Notes under the pieces: model-generated
The model's input: the letters and a program-made list of their open reading frames with translations, nothing else
Told to the model about the DNA's origin: nothing
Database searches by the model: none
Assembly: GCA_031281945.1 (NCBI GenBank)
Contig: JAITER010000083.1
Coordinates: 29,799-93,798 of the forward strand
Source of the DNA: Spirochaetaceae bacterium
Lineage (GTDB): Bacteria; Spirochaetota; Spirochaetia; Treponematales; Breznakiellaceae
Direction: 5' to 3'
Length of the DNA stretch: 64,000 nucleotides
Part shown: in pieces, positions 1 to 9,071 of the stretch
Position numbering within the stretch: the first letter of the stretch is position 1
Layout: the number at the start of each line of letters is the position of its first letter
Program-made: the position numbers and the translations under genes

Positions 1-837
1 GATTTTGTGCGGGCGGTGGCCGGGGATAATGTGAACTTATCCATGCTGCTGCCCCCGGCGGCGGAAAGCCATTCATTTGAGCCCACGCCGAAAGACATTA
101 TAGCGGCGCAAAACAGCGATCTTTTTGTATACATAGGCGGGGAATCCGAGGTATGGGTGGATCGTATTTTAGAATCGTCCAAAATGGAAAAAACCCGCGT
201 TCTAGCCCTTATCGACACGGTGAACGCCCTTGAGGAAGAAATCGTGGAAGGCATGGAAGAAGAGGAGGAGGAGGAAGCTTCCGAAGGCGCGGAAGAGGAA
301 GCGGAATATGATGAACATATATGGACGTCTGTAAGGAACGCGAAAATTATGGCCGCTTCAATTTTAGGCGCATTATGCGAAATAGATGAGGCCAACGCTT
401 CGGAGTACAAGGAAAATTTCGCCTTGTTCGCTTCATCTTTGGACGCGCTGGACGGCGAGTTCTCTCAAACAGTTGGCAAAGCCAAGTATAAAACGATTAT
501 ATTTGGCGACCGCTTCCCGTTCCGTTATTTCGCCGAAGATTACGGGCTTTCGTATTTCGCGGCTTTTCCGGGTTGCTCAACCGAAACCGAACCGAGCGCT
601 TCCACAGTCGCTTTCCTGATAGACAAGGTGAAAGCCGAAAATCTTCCCGTAGTCTTTCATATTGAACTTTCCAACGAAAAAATGGCGGACGCGATAACCG
701 AGGCTACAGGAGCGAAAAAATTACTGCTGCATTCCGCGCATAATATTTCAAAGTCCGACTTCGAAAAAGGGAGAACGTATCTGGAAATTATGCAAGATAA
801 CGTTGAAAATATAAAAATCGCGTTAGCCGCGGATTAA
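1..837 (+). CDS. znuA: Zinc/manganese ABC transporter substrate-binding protein, ZnuA-like (5' end missing)
   Basis: This is the C-terminal part of a periplasmic cluster A-I metal-binding lipoprotein that would deliver Zn2+ or Mn2+ to the permease encoded next. The open frame runs in from the window edge, so the signal peptide is not visible. The family ligand motifs ESHSFEP and DEHIW are present, separated by a very acidic, Glu-rich stretch where ZnuA proteins usually have a His-rich metal-sensing loop. The third ligand region reads FGDRFPFRYF instead of the usual His-containing version, a variant I recall from some Gram-positive homologues. The permease gene follows after about 90 bases, and the ATPase is presumably upstream, outside the window. 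The transporter family is secure; the metal is not determined. Confidence 0.88.
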   Translation, partial: DFVRAVAGDNVNLSMLLPPAAESHSFEPTPKDIIAAQNSDLFVYIGGESEVWVDRILESSKMEKTRVLALIDTVNALEEEIVEGMEEEEEEEASEGAEEEAEYDEHIWTSVRNAKIMAASILGALCEIDEANASEYKENFALFASSLDALDGEFSQTVGKAKYKTIIFGDRFPFRYFAEDYGLSYFAAFPGCSTETEPSASTVAFLIDKVKAENLPVVFHIELSNEKMADAITEATGAKKLLLHSAHNISKSDFEKGRTYLEIMQDNVENIKIALAAD

Positions 838-924
838 GCGGCGGACGGCGCGAAATTTTCCGGCGGAAAGCACAAATTTTTATAACTTAAATGGCGTTTT
901 CCGCCTTGTTTTTGGAGTGTGAAT

Positions 925-1770
925 GTGAGCGGTTTTTTATCTACAATATCCGATATGTTTTCGTACACGTTCCTTGTAAGGGCGTTTATAGTGGGCGTTC
1001 TGGTTTCGATTTGCGCCGCTGTTTTGGGCGTAAGCCTTGTTTTAAAACGCTATTCAATGATAGGCGACGGCCTTTCGCACGTAGGCTTTGGAGCGCTGGC
1101 CGCAGCTACGGCGCTTAACGCCTCGCCGCTTTCAGTTTCTATTCCGGTTGTAATAGCGGCGGCGTTTTTGCTTTTACGCATGGGCGAAAAAAATATAATA
1201 AAAGGCGACGCCGCGATAGCGCTTATTTCGACAAGCTCTTTAGCGTTAGGCGTAATTATTATATCTCAAAGCACGGGCATGAACACCGATGTATGCAATT
1301 ATTTGTTTGGAAGCATACTGGCGATGAACAAAAACGACGTCTATTTAAGCGCCGCTCTTTCCTGCGTGGTGATAATATTATTTATATTATTCTATAACAA
1401 ATTGTTCGCCATAACGTTTGATGAGGCTTTCGCGTCTTCAGCCGGCGTAAAAACCGGCGTTTACAATATGCTTATAGCGTTTTTAACGGCGGTCACCATC
1501 GTTTTGGGTATGCGCATGATGGGAGCCATGCTTATTTCGGCTTTAATCGTCTTCCCGTCCATAACATCCATGCGTATTTTTAAAGGATTTAAAAGCGTAA
1601 CTATATGCGCCGTATGCGTCTCCATATTTTGCTTTTTTTGCGGGATTGTATCTTCTTACGTTTACGCGATTCCAACAGGGGCGAGCGTAGTGCTTTTAAA
1701 TATAATCTTTTTCTTTTTATTTTGGGTTATAAAATCAGCGGTTTCGTCATATAAAAAGAAATCAGCGTAA
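925..1770 (+). CDS. znuB: Zinc/manganese ABC transporter permease, ZnuB-like
   Basis: An integral membrane ABC-3 family permease of about 281 residues with some eight hydrophobic segments; it forms the inner-membrane channel for the metal captured by the upstream binding protein. Typical family stretches are visible, including LVRAFIVGVLVS near the N-terminus, LKRYSMIGDGLSHVGFG, and MRMMGAMLISALIVFPS in the second half. Two GTG codons are possible starts (919 and 925). I chose 925 because the GGAG ribosome-binding sequence at 914-917 is then seven bases upstream, while it nearly touches 919. The gene is probably co-transcribed with the binding protein. Confidence 0.92.
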   Translation: MSGFLSTISDMFSYTFLVRAFIVGVLVSICAAVLGVSLVLKRYSMIGDGLSHVGFGALAAATALNASPLSVSIPVVIAAAFLLLRMGEKNIIKGDAAIALISTSSLALGVIIISQSTGMNTDVCNYLFGSILAMNKNDVYLSAALSCVVIILFILFYNKLFAITFDEAFASSAGVKTGVYNMLIAFLTAVTIVLGMRMMGAMLISALIVFPSITSMRIFKGFKSVTICAVCVSIFCFFCGIVSSYVYAIPTGASVVLLNIIFFFLFWVIKSAVSSYKKKSA

Positions 1771-1911
1771 GCCGCCGTCCCAAAACTTGCAAGCTTTTTT
1801 GGGGCCGGCATTATAAAAAGGCGGTTTCACAAGCCTTAAGCCTTGCGCGGGGCCGCCAAAATCAACCGGCGCCGGAACAGGCTCAATTTAGATTTACTGG
1901 AGAATTAAATT

Positions 1912-2466
1912 ATGCGCGATATTTTTTTAAAAACTTTATTTTTTTCTTTTTTACCGGCGCTCCTTTTATGCGCCTGCCAGAATAAAGCTCAAGCCCAAAA
2001 TTTTAAAAAAACGGCTTACGCAAGTTCTACGGAAACGGCTTCCCCGCTTGAATCCAAAGCGGACGACGCGCGCTCCGCGACGCCGGTTAAAGCCGGAACA
2101 GAGGAGCCCGCAATCGAAATAAAAGAAAAAATGTTTATAGCCCAGACCAACGACGTTTATTTAAATTCCGAAGAATACATAGGAAAAAAAGTAAAACTGG
2201 AAGGCCTTTTTAAAAAAGAAGAATATAACGGGCGCTCTTATTGTTTTGTTCTGCGCTACGGCCCGGGCTGTTGCGGAAACGACGGCAACGCCGGATTTGA
2301 AATAGCCTGGGACTCTGGCGGTTCCGGCTATCCAAAAGAAGACGACTGGGTGGAAGCGGCGGGCGTGTTCAAAAACTACGAAGAAGACGGCTATCCGTAC
2401 CTGTACATATCTCTTTCCAGCCTAAACGTGTTGGCAAAACGCGGCAAAGAATTTGTAACCCAATAA
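1912..2466 (+). CDS. Putative lipoprotein with an OB-fold-like C-terminal domain
   Basis: A 184-residue exported protein. It begins with a hydrophobic signal peptide ending in LLLCAC, a plausible lipobox with Cys 23 as the lipidated residue. A low-complexity Ala/Lys/Thr linker follows to about residue 75. The C-terminal half (KVKLEGLFKKEEYNGRSYC, then RYGPGCCGND and DDWVEAAGVFK) resembles the C-terminal domain of DUF1980/TIGR03943 proteins, usually encoded with a permease-like partner. No partner is present, so the function is unknown. The start has an AGGAG-like sequence (ctggagaatt) just upstream. The gene faces trpA and is separated from it by a bidirectional-looking hairpin. Confidence 0.75.
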   Translation: MRDIFLKTLFFSFLPALLLCACQNKAQAQNFKKTAYASSTETASPLESKADDARSATPVKAGTEEPAIEIKEKMFIAQTNDVYLNSEEYIGKKVKLEGLFKKEEYNGRSYCFVLRYGPGCCGNDGNAGFEIAWDSGGSGYPKEDDWVEAAGVFKNYEEDGYPYLYISLSSLNVLAKRGKEFVTQ

Positions 2467-2538
2467 AAAAGCTTCCCATCCGTGTAATGTAAAAGCCCAA
2501 ATAAAGCCGCCGCCTACGGATTTAAGAAAAAACCGGTG

Positions 2539-2566
2539 AGTTTTTTAAGTCCGCCTTAAAAAAACT
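2539..2566. terminator. Bidirectional hairpin between convergent lipoprotein gene and trpA
   Basis: AGTTTTTTAAG and CTTAAAAAAACT form a stem with a short TCCG loop. The A/T-rich arms supply a T-run in either direction, fitting the space between two convergent genes. Confidence 0.55.
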
Positions 2567-2584
2567 TAACCTGGGCGCTTGATT

Positions 2585-3397
2585 CTAGGCCTGGGAAGAG
2601 ACGGCGGATTTCATTTTTTGAACATATTCCCGTATGTATTGAGCGGATTTTTCACCGTGTTCTTCCACTATTTTTACTATCGCGCTTCCAACAATCACCC
2701 CGTCCGCTATGCGGGCTATTTCCGAGGCCTGGGCGGGAGTGTTTACGCCGAAACCCACAGCCACAGGAACGGAGGCGTTTTTTTTTATTTCAGCGATTAG
2801 CGGTTTAAGATCCGTTTTAATTTCGCCTCGAACGCCGGTGACTCCCATTGAAGAAACCATGTACAAAAAACCGTCCGCGTTACGGGCTATTTCCGCGATG
2901 CGCCGCCCTGACGTGGGGGCCGCAAGCGAAATTAAGGAGACGCCGTTTTTTAGCGCGTAAGGCTTTACGGCGCCCTGTTCTTCAAAAGGGAGGTCGGGGA
3001 TTATAACGCCGTCCACGCCGGAAGACGCGCAGGCTAAGAAAAACGCTTCATATCCGGCGGAATCGCCGCTTCCCTCCTGTTTTTCGTAGCGAAACACAGG
3101 ATTTAGGTAAGTTAAAAAAACTACCGGAACGGAGACGGTTTCGCGCAGATGTTTTACAAGGGCGAATAATTTTTTTAGGGAAGCGCCCGCTTTAAGCGCC
3201 CTTTCGTTAGCCCTTTGAATTACAGGCCCTTCGGCTATGGGGTCCGAAAAAGGGACGCCTATTTCTATTAAATCGCAACCGCCTTCCAGCATGGCGTGAA
3301 CAAAAGCTTCTGTTTTTTCGATTGAGGGGTCTCCGCCTGTAACAAACCCTATAAAGGCTTTTCCATTTTTAAAAGCGTTTTGAATTCGGTTATTCAT
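2585..3397 (-). CDS. trpA: Tryptophan synthase alpha chain
   Basis: A cytoplasmic TIM-barrel protein that cleaves indole-3-glycerol phosphate to indole and glyceraldehyde 3-phosphate, passing indole to TrpB. It has the expected length (270 residues) and the N-terminal GFVTGGDPS segment. The catalytic Glu and Asp lie in [16 protein letters not shown], and the phosphate-binding loops read GVTGVRG and [10 protein letters not shown] near the C-terminus. It overlaps the end of trpB by eight bases, so the two are translationally coupled. No other trp genes are in the window, so this could be a salvage pair using indole or part of a scattered pathway. Confidence 0.96.
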   Translation of the reverse strand: MNNRIQNAFKNGKAFIGFVTGGDPSIEKTEAFVHAMLEGGCDLIEIGVPFSDPIAEGPVIQRANERALKAGASLKKLFALVKHLRETVSVPVVFLTYLNPVFRYEKQEGSGDSAGYEAFFLACASSGVDGVIIPDLPFEEQGAVKPYALKNGVSLISLAAPTSGRRIAEIARNADGFLYMVSSMGVTGVRGEIKTDLKPLIAEIKKNASVPVAVGFGVNTPAQASEIARIADGVIVGSAIVKIVEEHGEKSAQYIREYVQKMKSAVSSQA

Positions 3398-4571
3398 CTA
3401 AATTTTTTCCTCTGTAACGGGCTATAGCCGCGACGTCCTTATCCCCCCTGCCGGAAAGACAAATAATTATAGATTCATCTTTTTTTAAATTTCCCGCTAT
3501 TTTTCGGGCGTAGGCTACGGCGTGGGCGCTTTCAACGGCTGGGATGATTCCTTCCTTGCGGGAAAGGTATTCAAAAGCGTCCACCGCTTCGGCGTCTGTT
3601 ACTGGGACGTACTCGGCCCGCCCGCTTTTCCAAAGATGAACGTGCTCCGGCCCTATTCCAGGGTAGTCTAGCCCGGCGGAGATTGAATAAACCGGGGCTA
3701 TCTGGCCTTCCGCGTTCTGGCAAAAATAAGATTTCATGCCGTGGAAGATTCCTTCTTCGCCTCTGGAAATTGAAGATGCGTGGGCGCCTGTGTCAAGACC
3801 CAGGCCGGCGGCCTCACAGCCTATAAGTTTTACAGAGGAATCCTCTATAAAGTTGTAAAAAAGCCCCATAGCGTTGCTTCCGCCCCCCACACAGGCTATA
3901 ACAGCCGCGGGCAATTTCCCCTCGCGCTCCAAAATTTGTTCCCGCGCCTCCCGCCCTATTACGCTTTGAAAATCACGCACCATTAGGGGAAACGGGTGGG
4001 GGCCCATAACGGAGCCCAAGGCGTAATGGGTGTCGTGAACGCGGGAAACCCACTCGCGCATAGCCTCATTCACCGCGTCTTTTAAAGTTCCGGTTCCGTC
4101 GCAAACCGGATTCACCTTTGCGCCCAGCAGTTCCATGCGGTACACATTTAACGCCTGCCTCACCGTATCTTCTTTCCCCATAAATATTTCACATTCAAGC
4201 CCAAGCAAAGCGGCGGCTGTGGCGGCGGCGACCCCGTGCTGGCCGGCTCCCGTTTCGGCTATAATGCGCGTTTTTCCCATCTTTTTCGCCAAAAGAGCCT
4301 GTCCCAGCACGTTATTGATTTTATGGCTGCCTGTATGATTTAAATCTTCGCGTTTAAGATAAATTTTAGCGCCGCCCAAATCTTCCGTCATACTGGAAGC
4401 GTAATACAGAAGAGAGGGCCTGCCGGCGTAATCTCTTAATAAAGCTTTTAATTCCGCGCAAAAATTCGCGTCGTTTTTATAGAAGTTATAAGCCTTCTCC
4501 AGGTTTATAACTTCGGTCATTAAAGTTTCCGGAATAAAGCGCCCGCCAAAATCTCCAAATCTTCCGTCCAA
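3390..4571 (-). CDS. trpB: Tryptophan synthase beta chain
   Basis: A PLP enzyme of 393 residues that condenses indole with serine in the TrpAB complex. The PLP lysine is in [13 protein letters not shown], the phosphate-binding loop is [10 protein letters not shown], and the substrate motif is ETGAGQHG. The start appears to be TTG at 4569-4571, placed five bases after a strong AGGAGG; the protein then begins [17 protein letters not shown], typical of TrpB1 N-termini. An intrinsic-terminator-like hairpin lies directly upstream of the ribosome-binding site (separate entry). Confidence 0.96.
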   Translation of the reverse strand: MDGRFGDFGGRFIPETLMTEVINLEKAYNFYKNDANFCAELKALLRDYAGRPSLLYYASSMTEDLGGAKIYLKREDLNHTGSHKINNVLGQALLAKKMGKTRIIAETGAGQHGVAAATAAALLGLECEIFMGKEDTVRQALNVYRMELLGAKVNPVCDGTGTLKDAVNEAMREWVSRVHDTHYALGSVMGPHPFPLMVRDFQSVIGREAREQILEREGKLPAAVIACVGGGSNAMGLFYNFIEDSSVKLIGCEAAGLGLDTGAHASSISRGEEGIFHGMKSYFCQNAEGQIAPVYSISAGLDYPGIGPEHVHLWKSGRAEYVPVTDAEAVDAFEYLSRKEGIIPAVESAHAVAYARKIAGNLKKDESIIICLSGRGDKDVAAIARYRGKNLDE

Positions 4572-4582
4572 AGAAGCCTCCT

Positions 4583-4625
4583 AAAAAAACGCGCTTGTTT
4601 CTGTATATAGAAACAAGCGCGTTTT
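4583..4625 (-). terminator. Terminator-like hairpin abutting the trpB ribosome-binding site (possible attenuator)
   Basis: A perfect 16-bp inverted repeat (4586-4601 with 4610-4625; core ACGCGCTTGTTTC) has an eight-base loop. Read on the minus strand it is followed by a run of seven T residues and then directly by AGGAGG of trpB. The orientation is that of an intrinsic terminator acting on transcripts that enter trpB. No upstream minus-strand gene needs a terminator here, since the next gene is divergent, so leader attenuation is the natural reading. No Trp-codon leader peptide or T-box sequence was recognised. Confidence 0.7.
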
Positions 4626-4977
4626 GTCTATACCGGAGAAGCCGCAGGCCGGTTGGAGCGCGGCGTTAAAAAGCGTTTGAAACTTAAATTTTATGGAAGC
4701 GCGGAAGCGGCTGAAATTCTTTCTTTTTTTCTTGAATAAAATGCTGGTTTTTGGTAAATTTATAAATAAGTAAAGGAAAAATGGCGAAGCTTTTTTTGCG
4801 CCTTTGCAAATCTTTTTTATAAATTGTTAAGCGGTGTTTTTTGGGACTGGAATTATTCGCCCGCGTTCTTAACCGTACGCAATCCTTTACCGGCGTTTTA
4901 AATAGGGTTTGTTGGAATTAACCTATCCGCGTCTAAGGCCAAAAACCGCCTTTTTTAAGGAGAAAACAAACGAAATT
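4626..4977. other. Intergenic region between trpB and the GHMP kinase gene
   Basis: About 350 bases between divergent genes. It should hold the promoter and leader of trpBA and the promoter of the plus-strand kinase. The stretch around 4736-4790 is A/T-rich. The open frame reaches back to a TTG at 4909, but those first codons give no recognisable sequence. I see no RNA gene. Confidence 0.4.
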
Positions 4978-6138
4978 ATGGTGGATTTAATCCAAATTCA
5001 TTGCGATGAATACGGCGTGGACGGCGTAAAAACAGAAGATATATTCGCGGCGGAAGCTCCGGGCAGAATTTATTATATGGGTGAGCATTGCATAATGGGA
5101 AACGGCCTTTGCATAGCTTCGGGAATAGACCGTTATGTAAAAGTGGCTTTAAACGCCCGTAAAGACAATTCACTTCGATTTTTCGCGGCGAAATCGGCGG
5201 AACGCAAACGCACCACCACGGCCAATTTACATTACAAAAGAGAAGACCGCTGGGCCAACCATGTAAAAATAGCGCTTTGCCTTTTTTCAGAATTAAACCA
5301 TCCTATTTCTGGTTTTAATTTTACAATAACCACGGATATTCCGCGTCATTCCGGCCTATCTTACAACATAGCGGTGGAGACGGCGGCGGCGGCGGCTTTG
5401 CGCAAATATTTTGGCTCAAACATAAGCGATGAAGAACTTATAAGCCGTCTTTCAAAACTTCATAAAGAATTTTATGAAGGCGAGGATAAAACAGTTGATT
5501 TTTTGGTCGCTATGTACGCGAAAAAAGACGCTTTTTTAATTGTAAATCCGGCCGCTATGTCGGTGAAAGAGATAGAAAGCCCGTTTATCGATTATAAAAC
5601 CCTGCTTTTAGACTCCAAAGTGCCGTGGTTCGGGATAGAAAACGAATTAAAAGAAAGGCAGGAAATTTTAAAAAGAGCTACGGCGGCGGTTGTAGCCCGC
5701 AGGCCGCATCTTAATTTTACCGAATACCCCACAGAAGAAATTACAGCGATGGCGTCTTCTTTTGACGAAGATATACGGCGTTCCTGTATGCATATAATAA
5801 GCGAAGTAGTGAGAGTGAAAGACGCCGCCAGGGCTTTAAGAGACGCGGATTTTTCTGTTCTTTCAAAAATTTTTTTTCACTCTCATGAAAGTTTGCGTGA
5901 TTTATACGAAATATCCTGCCCTGAGCTAGACTGGCTTGTAAAACGCGCCGCGGAGGTGGCTGGTGTAGTCGCGGCCAGAATGACCGGCAAAGGTTTCGGC
6001 GGTTGCACTTACGCAGTGTTAAAGCCGGAAAGCGTGGATGAATACTGTTCGCGCATGGACGATTACGAGCGCATTTTCGGCTTTCGGCCTATCATTTACG
6101 AAATAAGCCCGTCTTCCGGCGCTAAATGCATAAAATAA
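4978..6138 (+). CDS. GHMP-family sugar kinase, galactokinase-like
   Basis: A cytoplasmic ATP-dependent small-molecule kinase of about 386 residues. The three GHMP motifs are visible: APGRIYYMGEHCIMGNG (N-terminal signature), IPRHSGLSYNIAVE (ATP loop, normally P-x3-G-L-S/G-S-S) and GKGFGGCTYAVL (C-terminal). They most resemble galactokinase, but the usual GEHTDYN reads GEHCIMG, so the substrate may not be galactose. The start is uncertain: ATG 4978 is preceded by AAGGAG about 15 bases upstream, rather far, and the frame remains open to TTG 4909. No Leloir-pathway genes are adjacent. Confidence 0.78.
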   Translation: MVDLIQIHCDEYGVDGVKTEDIFAAEAPGRIYYMGEHCIMGNGLCIASGIDRYVKVALNARKDNSLRFFAAKSAERKRTTTANLHYKREDRWANHVKIALCLFSELNHPISGFNFTITTDIPRHSGLSYNIAVETAAAAALRKYFGSNISDEELISRLSKLHKEFYEGEDKTVDFLVAMYAKKDAFLIVNPAAMSVKEIESPFIDYKTLLLDSKVPWFGIENELKERQEILKRATAAVVARRPHLNFTEYPTEEITAMASSFDEDIRRSCMHIISEVVRVKDAARALRDADFSVLSKIFFHSHESLRDLYEISCPELDWLVKRAAEVAGVVAARMTGKGFGGCTYAVLKPESVDEYCSRMDDYERIFGFRPIIYEISPSSGAKCIK

Positions 6139-6242
6139 ATTACGCGGCGTAAATCCGGGCGTCTTACAAGTTTTGCGTTTTTTAAACCGGTTTAAAAACG
6201 GCGCAAATTAAATAAGCGCGCGGCGAAAACGGGGTGGTTTTT

Positions 6243-6956
6243 ATGGAAAAAAAGATGGGCGTTAAACAAAGGCGGAATCCGCAATACGAAGAAGGGGTTA
6301 GGCATTTTTTAAAAAAACGTTGGGATGCGGCTTTACATTCTTTCCAAATGGTGGACGCCTCCAACTGTTCCGACTCGGAAAAAGCGGATATAGCTTACTA
6401 TTTGGGGCTTTGTTACACCAAACTGGAGCGCTACAACGACGCGCTTTTATATCTTGAACAAGTTATCACCGGGACCGCGAGCCCTTTACGCAGTTGCCAG
6501 TGCCGCCTCACCCTGGCGTATATTTATGTTATAACCCGCCGCGCTAAAATGGCCGAATTTGAACTGGACAGGCTTATTAGCAGCGGCTTCAAATCCGTTC
6601 AAATTTACACCATGCTGGGATATTCCGCCTGGGTTCAAAAAGACACGGAACGCGCCATAGAATGGTACGAACAAGCGATAAAAATAGACGGAGAAAATAC
6701 AACCGCTTTAAACAGCCTGGGTTATATTCTGGCTGATTGTGAAAAAGACACAAAACGCGGCCTTGAACTTTGCAAAAAAGCCGTACAACAAAAACCTCAA
6801 AACGCCGTATACCTTGATTCGCTGGGGTGGGCTTACTACAAAAACGGCGATATAAACGAGGCTAGAAACTGTCTGCGCCACGCTTTAGATATAGCCCCGC
6901 GTCAAAAAGAAGTTATCAACCACATGAAGGAAGTTATAGGCAATGAATCGCCTTAA
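6243..6956 (+). CDS. TPR-repeat protein
   Basis: About 237 residues and no signal peptide. It has consecutive tetratricopeptide helices, for example IAYYLGLCYTKLERYNDALL (about residues 46-65), YTMLGYSAWVQKDTERAIEW and LDSLGWAYYKNGDINEARNC, ending in a conserved DIAPRQKEV helix. TPRs scaffold protein complexes; the partner is not evident. ATG 6243 follows a GGGGTGG ribosome-binding sequence at good spacing. The 3' end overlaps the next gene by 14 bases, so the two proteins are probably made together and may work together. Confidence 0.85.
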   Translation: MEKKMGVKQRRNPQYEEGVRHFLKKRWDAALHSFQMVDASNCSDSEKADIAYYLGLCYTKLERYNDALLYLEQVITGTASPLRSCQCRLTLAYIYVITRRAKMAEFELDRLISSGFKSVQIYTMLGYSAWVQKDTERAIEWYEQAIKIDGENTTALNSLGYILADCEKDTKRGLELCKKAVQQKPQNAVYLDSLGWAYYKNGDINEARNCLRHALDIAPRQKEVINHMKEVIGNESP

Positions 6957-9009
6957 GCTCTTTGGCGGCGCGTCCGCGCTAGTTTTGTTCGCCGGAATCC
7001 TTTTGGCGCAGGACGAAACGCTTTTGGGTTCTGGAGACATGGACGCGCTAAACGCTATGGAGGCGTTCCGCGTAGGAACCGAGGCGTACAATCGCTGGTA
7101 TTTTAACGAAGCGATACTTTCTTTTGAAAAAGCCCTCTCCTACAGGCCTGGCGAAGGCTTGATTTTGGATCACCTTGGCAAGGCTTACTACAGATCCGGT
7201 TTAGAAGAAATAGCCCTTAGAGAATGGCAGGCCGCCGCCAGAGCTTACGGACTTTCGGCGCCGCAAACCATGCTAATCAACAACAGAATCGAGGTTGTAA
7301 GAAACCGGCGAAGCCTTTTCCCCAACATGAACGAACAGAATCGTTTTGTGGAAGTAGGGCGTTTTCCAGGGTCGTATGCTTCTTCCGCTCTTTTTAGCCA
7401 GCCTTCTTCCGTTTTAAAAGTGAGCGACGGCTCTTCCTGGATCGCGGCTTACGGTTCCAACGAAATCGTTCGCTTAGACGTAAACGGAATTGTGCGCGAC
7501 AGGCGCAGAGGCGCTTTCGGCTCCGGCTTCGACCGCCCGTACGACATTGAAAGGGGGCTGGACGGCAGGCTTTATGTCTCGGAGTTTATGGGCGGACGCA
7601 TAAGCGTCCTGGACGAAAACGGGGCGTGGCTTTCTTTTATAGGCTCCAAAGGAATACACGAAGGCGGCCTCTTGGGGCCGAGCAGCCTGGCCGTAGACGA
7701 TGAAGGCTACATTTATGTCGTGGACTATGGCAACAGGCGAATATCAAAATTCAGTCCGGACGGAGAATTCATCACCGTTTTCGGAAAAAAAAATTACGCT
7801 TTTAAAGGCTTCATCTCGCCCACCGGAATCGCTTTCACAGGCGGCGTATTGTACGCCGCAGACGGCATAGCGGGAATTATCCACATGTTTGATAAAAACG
7901 GGCTTTATTTAGGCGAATTGCTGGATCAGGGGTTGTCCGCGCCGGAAAGCGTTAAGGCCACTAAAAACGGGGAGCTTCTTGTAGCGGATTCAAAAAGGAT
8001 AATGCTGATAGACCCTCAAACCGCGATTGTAAAAGAACTTACGCCGCAAGGCAATGAGCGGGTGCGCATTATAGGAGCCGGAACAAACGTTAACGGCAGC
8101 ATACTGGCGGCCGATTTCGACCAAAATGAAGTAACCGTCCTATCTTCGCTGGACAATGTAGCAGGCGGGCTTTTCGTTCAAATCGAGCGCATAGCCGCCG
8201 CCGCTTTCCCGGCTGTAACGCTGGAAATTTCCGTGCAAGATCGTATGCGCTCTCCGGTCGCCGGCCTGGACGCAAACAACTTTATAATCACGGAAAATGG
8301 AAACGCGGTTATGGAACAGACTTTTCTGGGAGCCGGGCTGTACGAAAACAGCTCCAGCTTATGCGTGCTAATTGAACGCTCCGGTAAAACAGCGAAACTA
8401 AAAACGGACATTGAAACCGCCCTAAAAGACATAAACGCCGCCTCGGAGGACGGGAAAACAAAAATCGCGTCCATAGTTTCAGCGGGAATCATACCGGTGA
8501 ACGAGCGTTTTAACGCGGAAAACCCAGCTTCACTATCCCAAACGGCCCGCGGCGGGAACTACAGCGCTCTGTGGCGCTTCGATTTGGGTTTACGGCTCGC
8601 CGCCGGAAACCTTTTGCCGCTTTCCAAAAGGCGGGCCGTGGTTTTTTTGACGTCAGGCGATCTAGGGGAGGCGGCTTACGACCAGTACGACGCTTCCCAA
8701 CTCGCGTCTTATTTAGCCAACAACGGCGTAATTTTTTACGCCGTAATGATTTCCGCCGAAGAACCCGACGAGGCGTTGAGTTATATTTGCCGTGAAACAG
8801 GCGGCGAAATACTTTATCTTTACCGCGCTCAAGGAATAACTTCCTCAATAAAAAAAATCGCGGAAAACCCGGTTGGAACCTATGTGTTTAGCTACCGGTC
8901 TTCTTTGCCAACTGATTTCGGCAGAGCGTTTTTACCCGTGGAAACTGAAGTTTACCTGCTGGAAAGGTCCGGGCGGGACGCCGCAGGCTATTTCGCGCCG
9001 TTTGAATGA
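6943..9009 (+). CDS. Exported protein with TPR, NHL-type beta-propeller and vWA-like domains
   Basis: A 688-residue protein with a Sec signal peptide (hydrophobic LFGGASALVLFAGILLAQ). A TPR-like helical pair comes first (about residues 45-110). About six NHL-like blades follow, such as DRPYDIERGLDGRLYVSEF, GPSSLAVDDEGYIYVVDYGN and SPTGIAFTGGVLYAADG. The C-terminal region (about 440-680) has the pattern of a von Willebrand A fold, with VFLTSGDLGE as the usual LTDG strand. It probably acts in the periplasm as an adhesion or assembly platform. It is translationally coupled to the preceding TPR gene. No enzymatic residues are recognised and the function is unknown. Confidence 0.8.
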   Translation: MNRLKLFGGASALVLFAGILLAQDETLLGSGDMDALNAMEAFRVGTEAYNRWYFNEAILSFEKALSYRPGEGLILDHLGKAYYRSGLEEIALREWQAAARAYGLSAPQTMLINNRIEVVRNRRSLFPNMNEQNRFVEVGRFPGSYASSALFSQPSSVLKVSDGSSWIAAYGSNEIVRLDVNGIVRDRRRGAFGSGFDRPYDIERGLDGRLYVSEFMGGRISVLDENGAWLSFIGSKGIHEGGLLGPSSLAVDDEGYIYVVDYGNRRISKFSPDGEFITVFGKKNYAFKGFISPTGIAFTGGVLYAADGIAGIIHMFDKNGLYLGELLDQGLSAPESVKATKNGELLVADSKRIMLIDPQTAIVKELTPQGNERVRIIGAGTNVNGSILAADFDQNEVTVLSSLDNVAGGLFVQIERIAAAAFPAVTLEISVQDRMRSPVAGLDANNFIITENGNAVMEQTFLGAGLYENSSSLCVLIERSGKTAKLKTDIETALKDINAASEDGKTKIASIVSAGIIPVNERFNAENPASLSQTARGGNYSALWRFDLGLRLAAGNLLPLSKRRAVVFLTSGDLGEAAYDQYDASQLASYLANNGVIFYAVMISAEEPDEALSYICRETGGEILYLYRAQGITSSIKKIAENPVGTYVFSYRSSLPTDFGRAFLPVETEVYLLERSGRDAAGYFAPFE

Positions 9010-9071
9010 AAACTTTTTGCCGCTTGCCGCGCCGCCGGGCGCAAAGCGGTCGAAACACGTAAAAATACAAA

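Noticed and set aside
4572..4900. T-box or Trp leader peptide upstream of trpB
   Set aside because: No T-box sequence (AGGGTGG-like) and no cluster of Trp codons on the minus strand.
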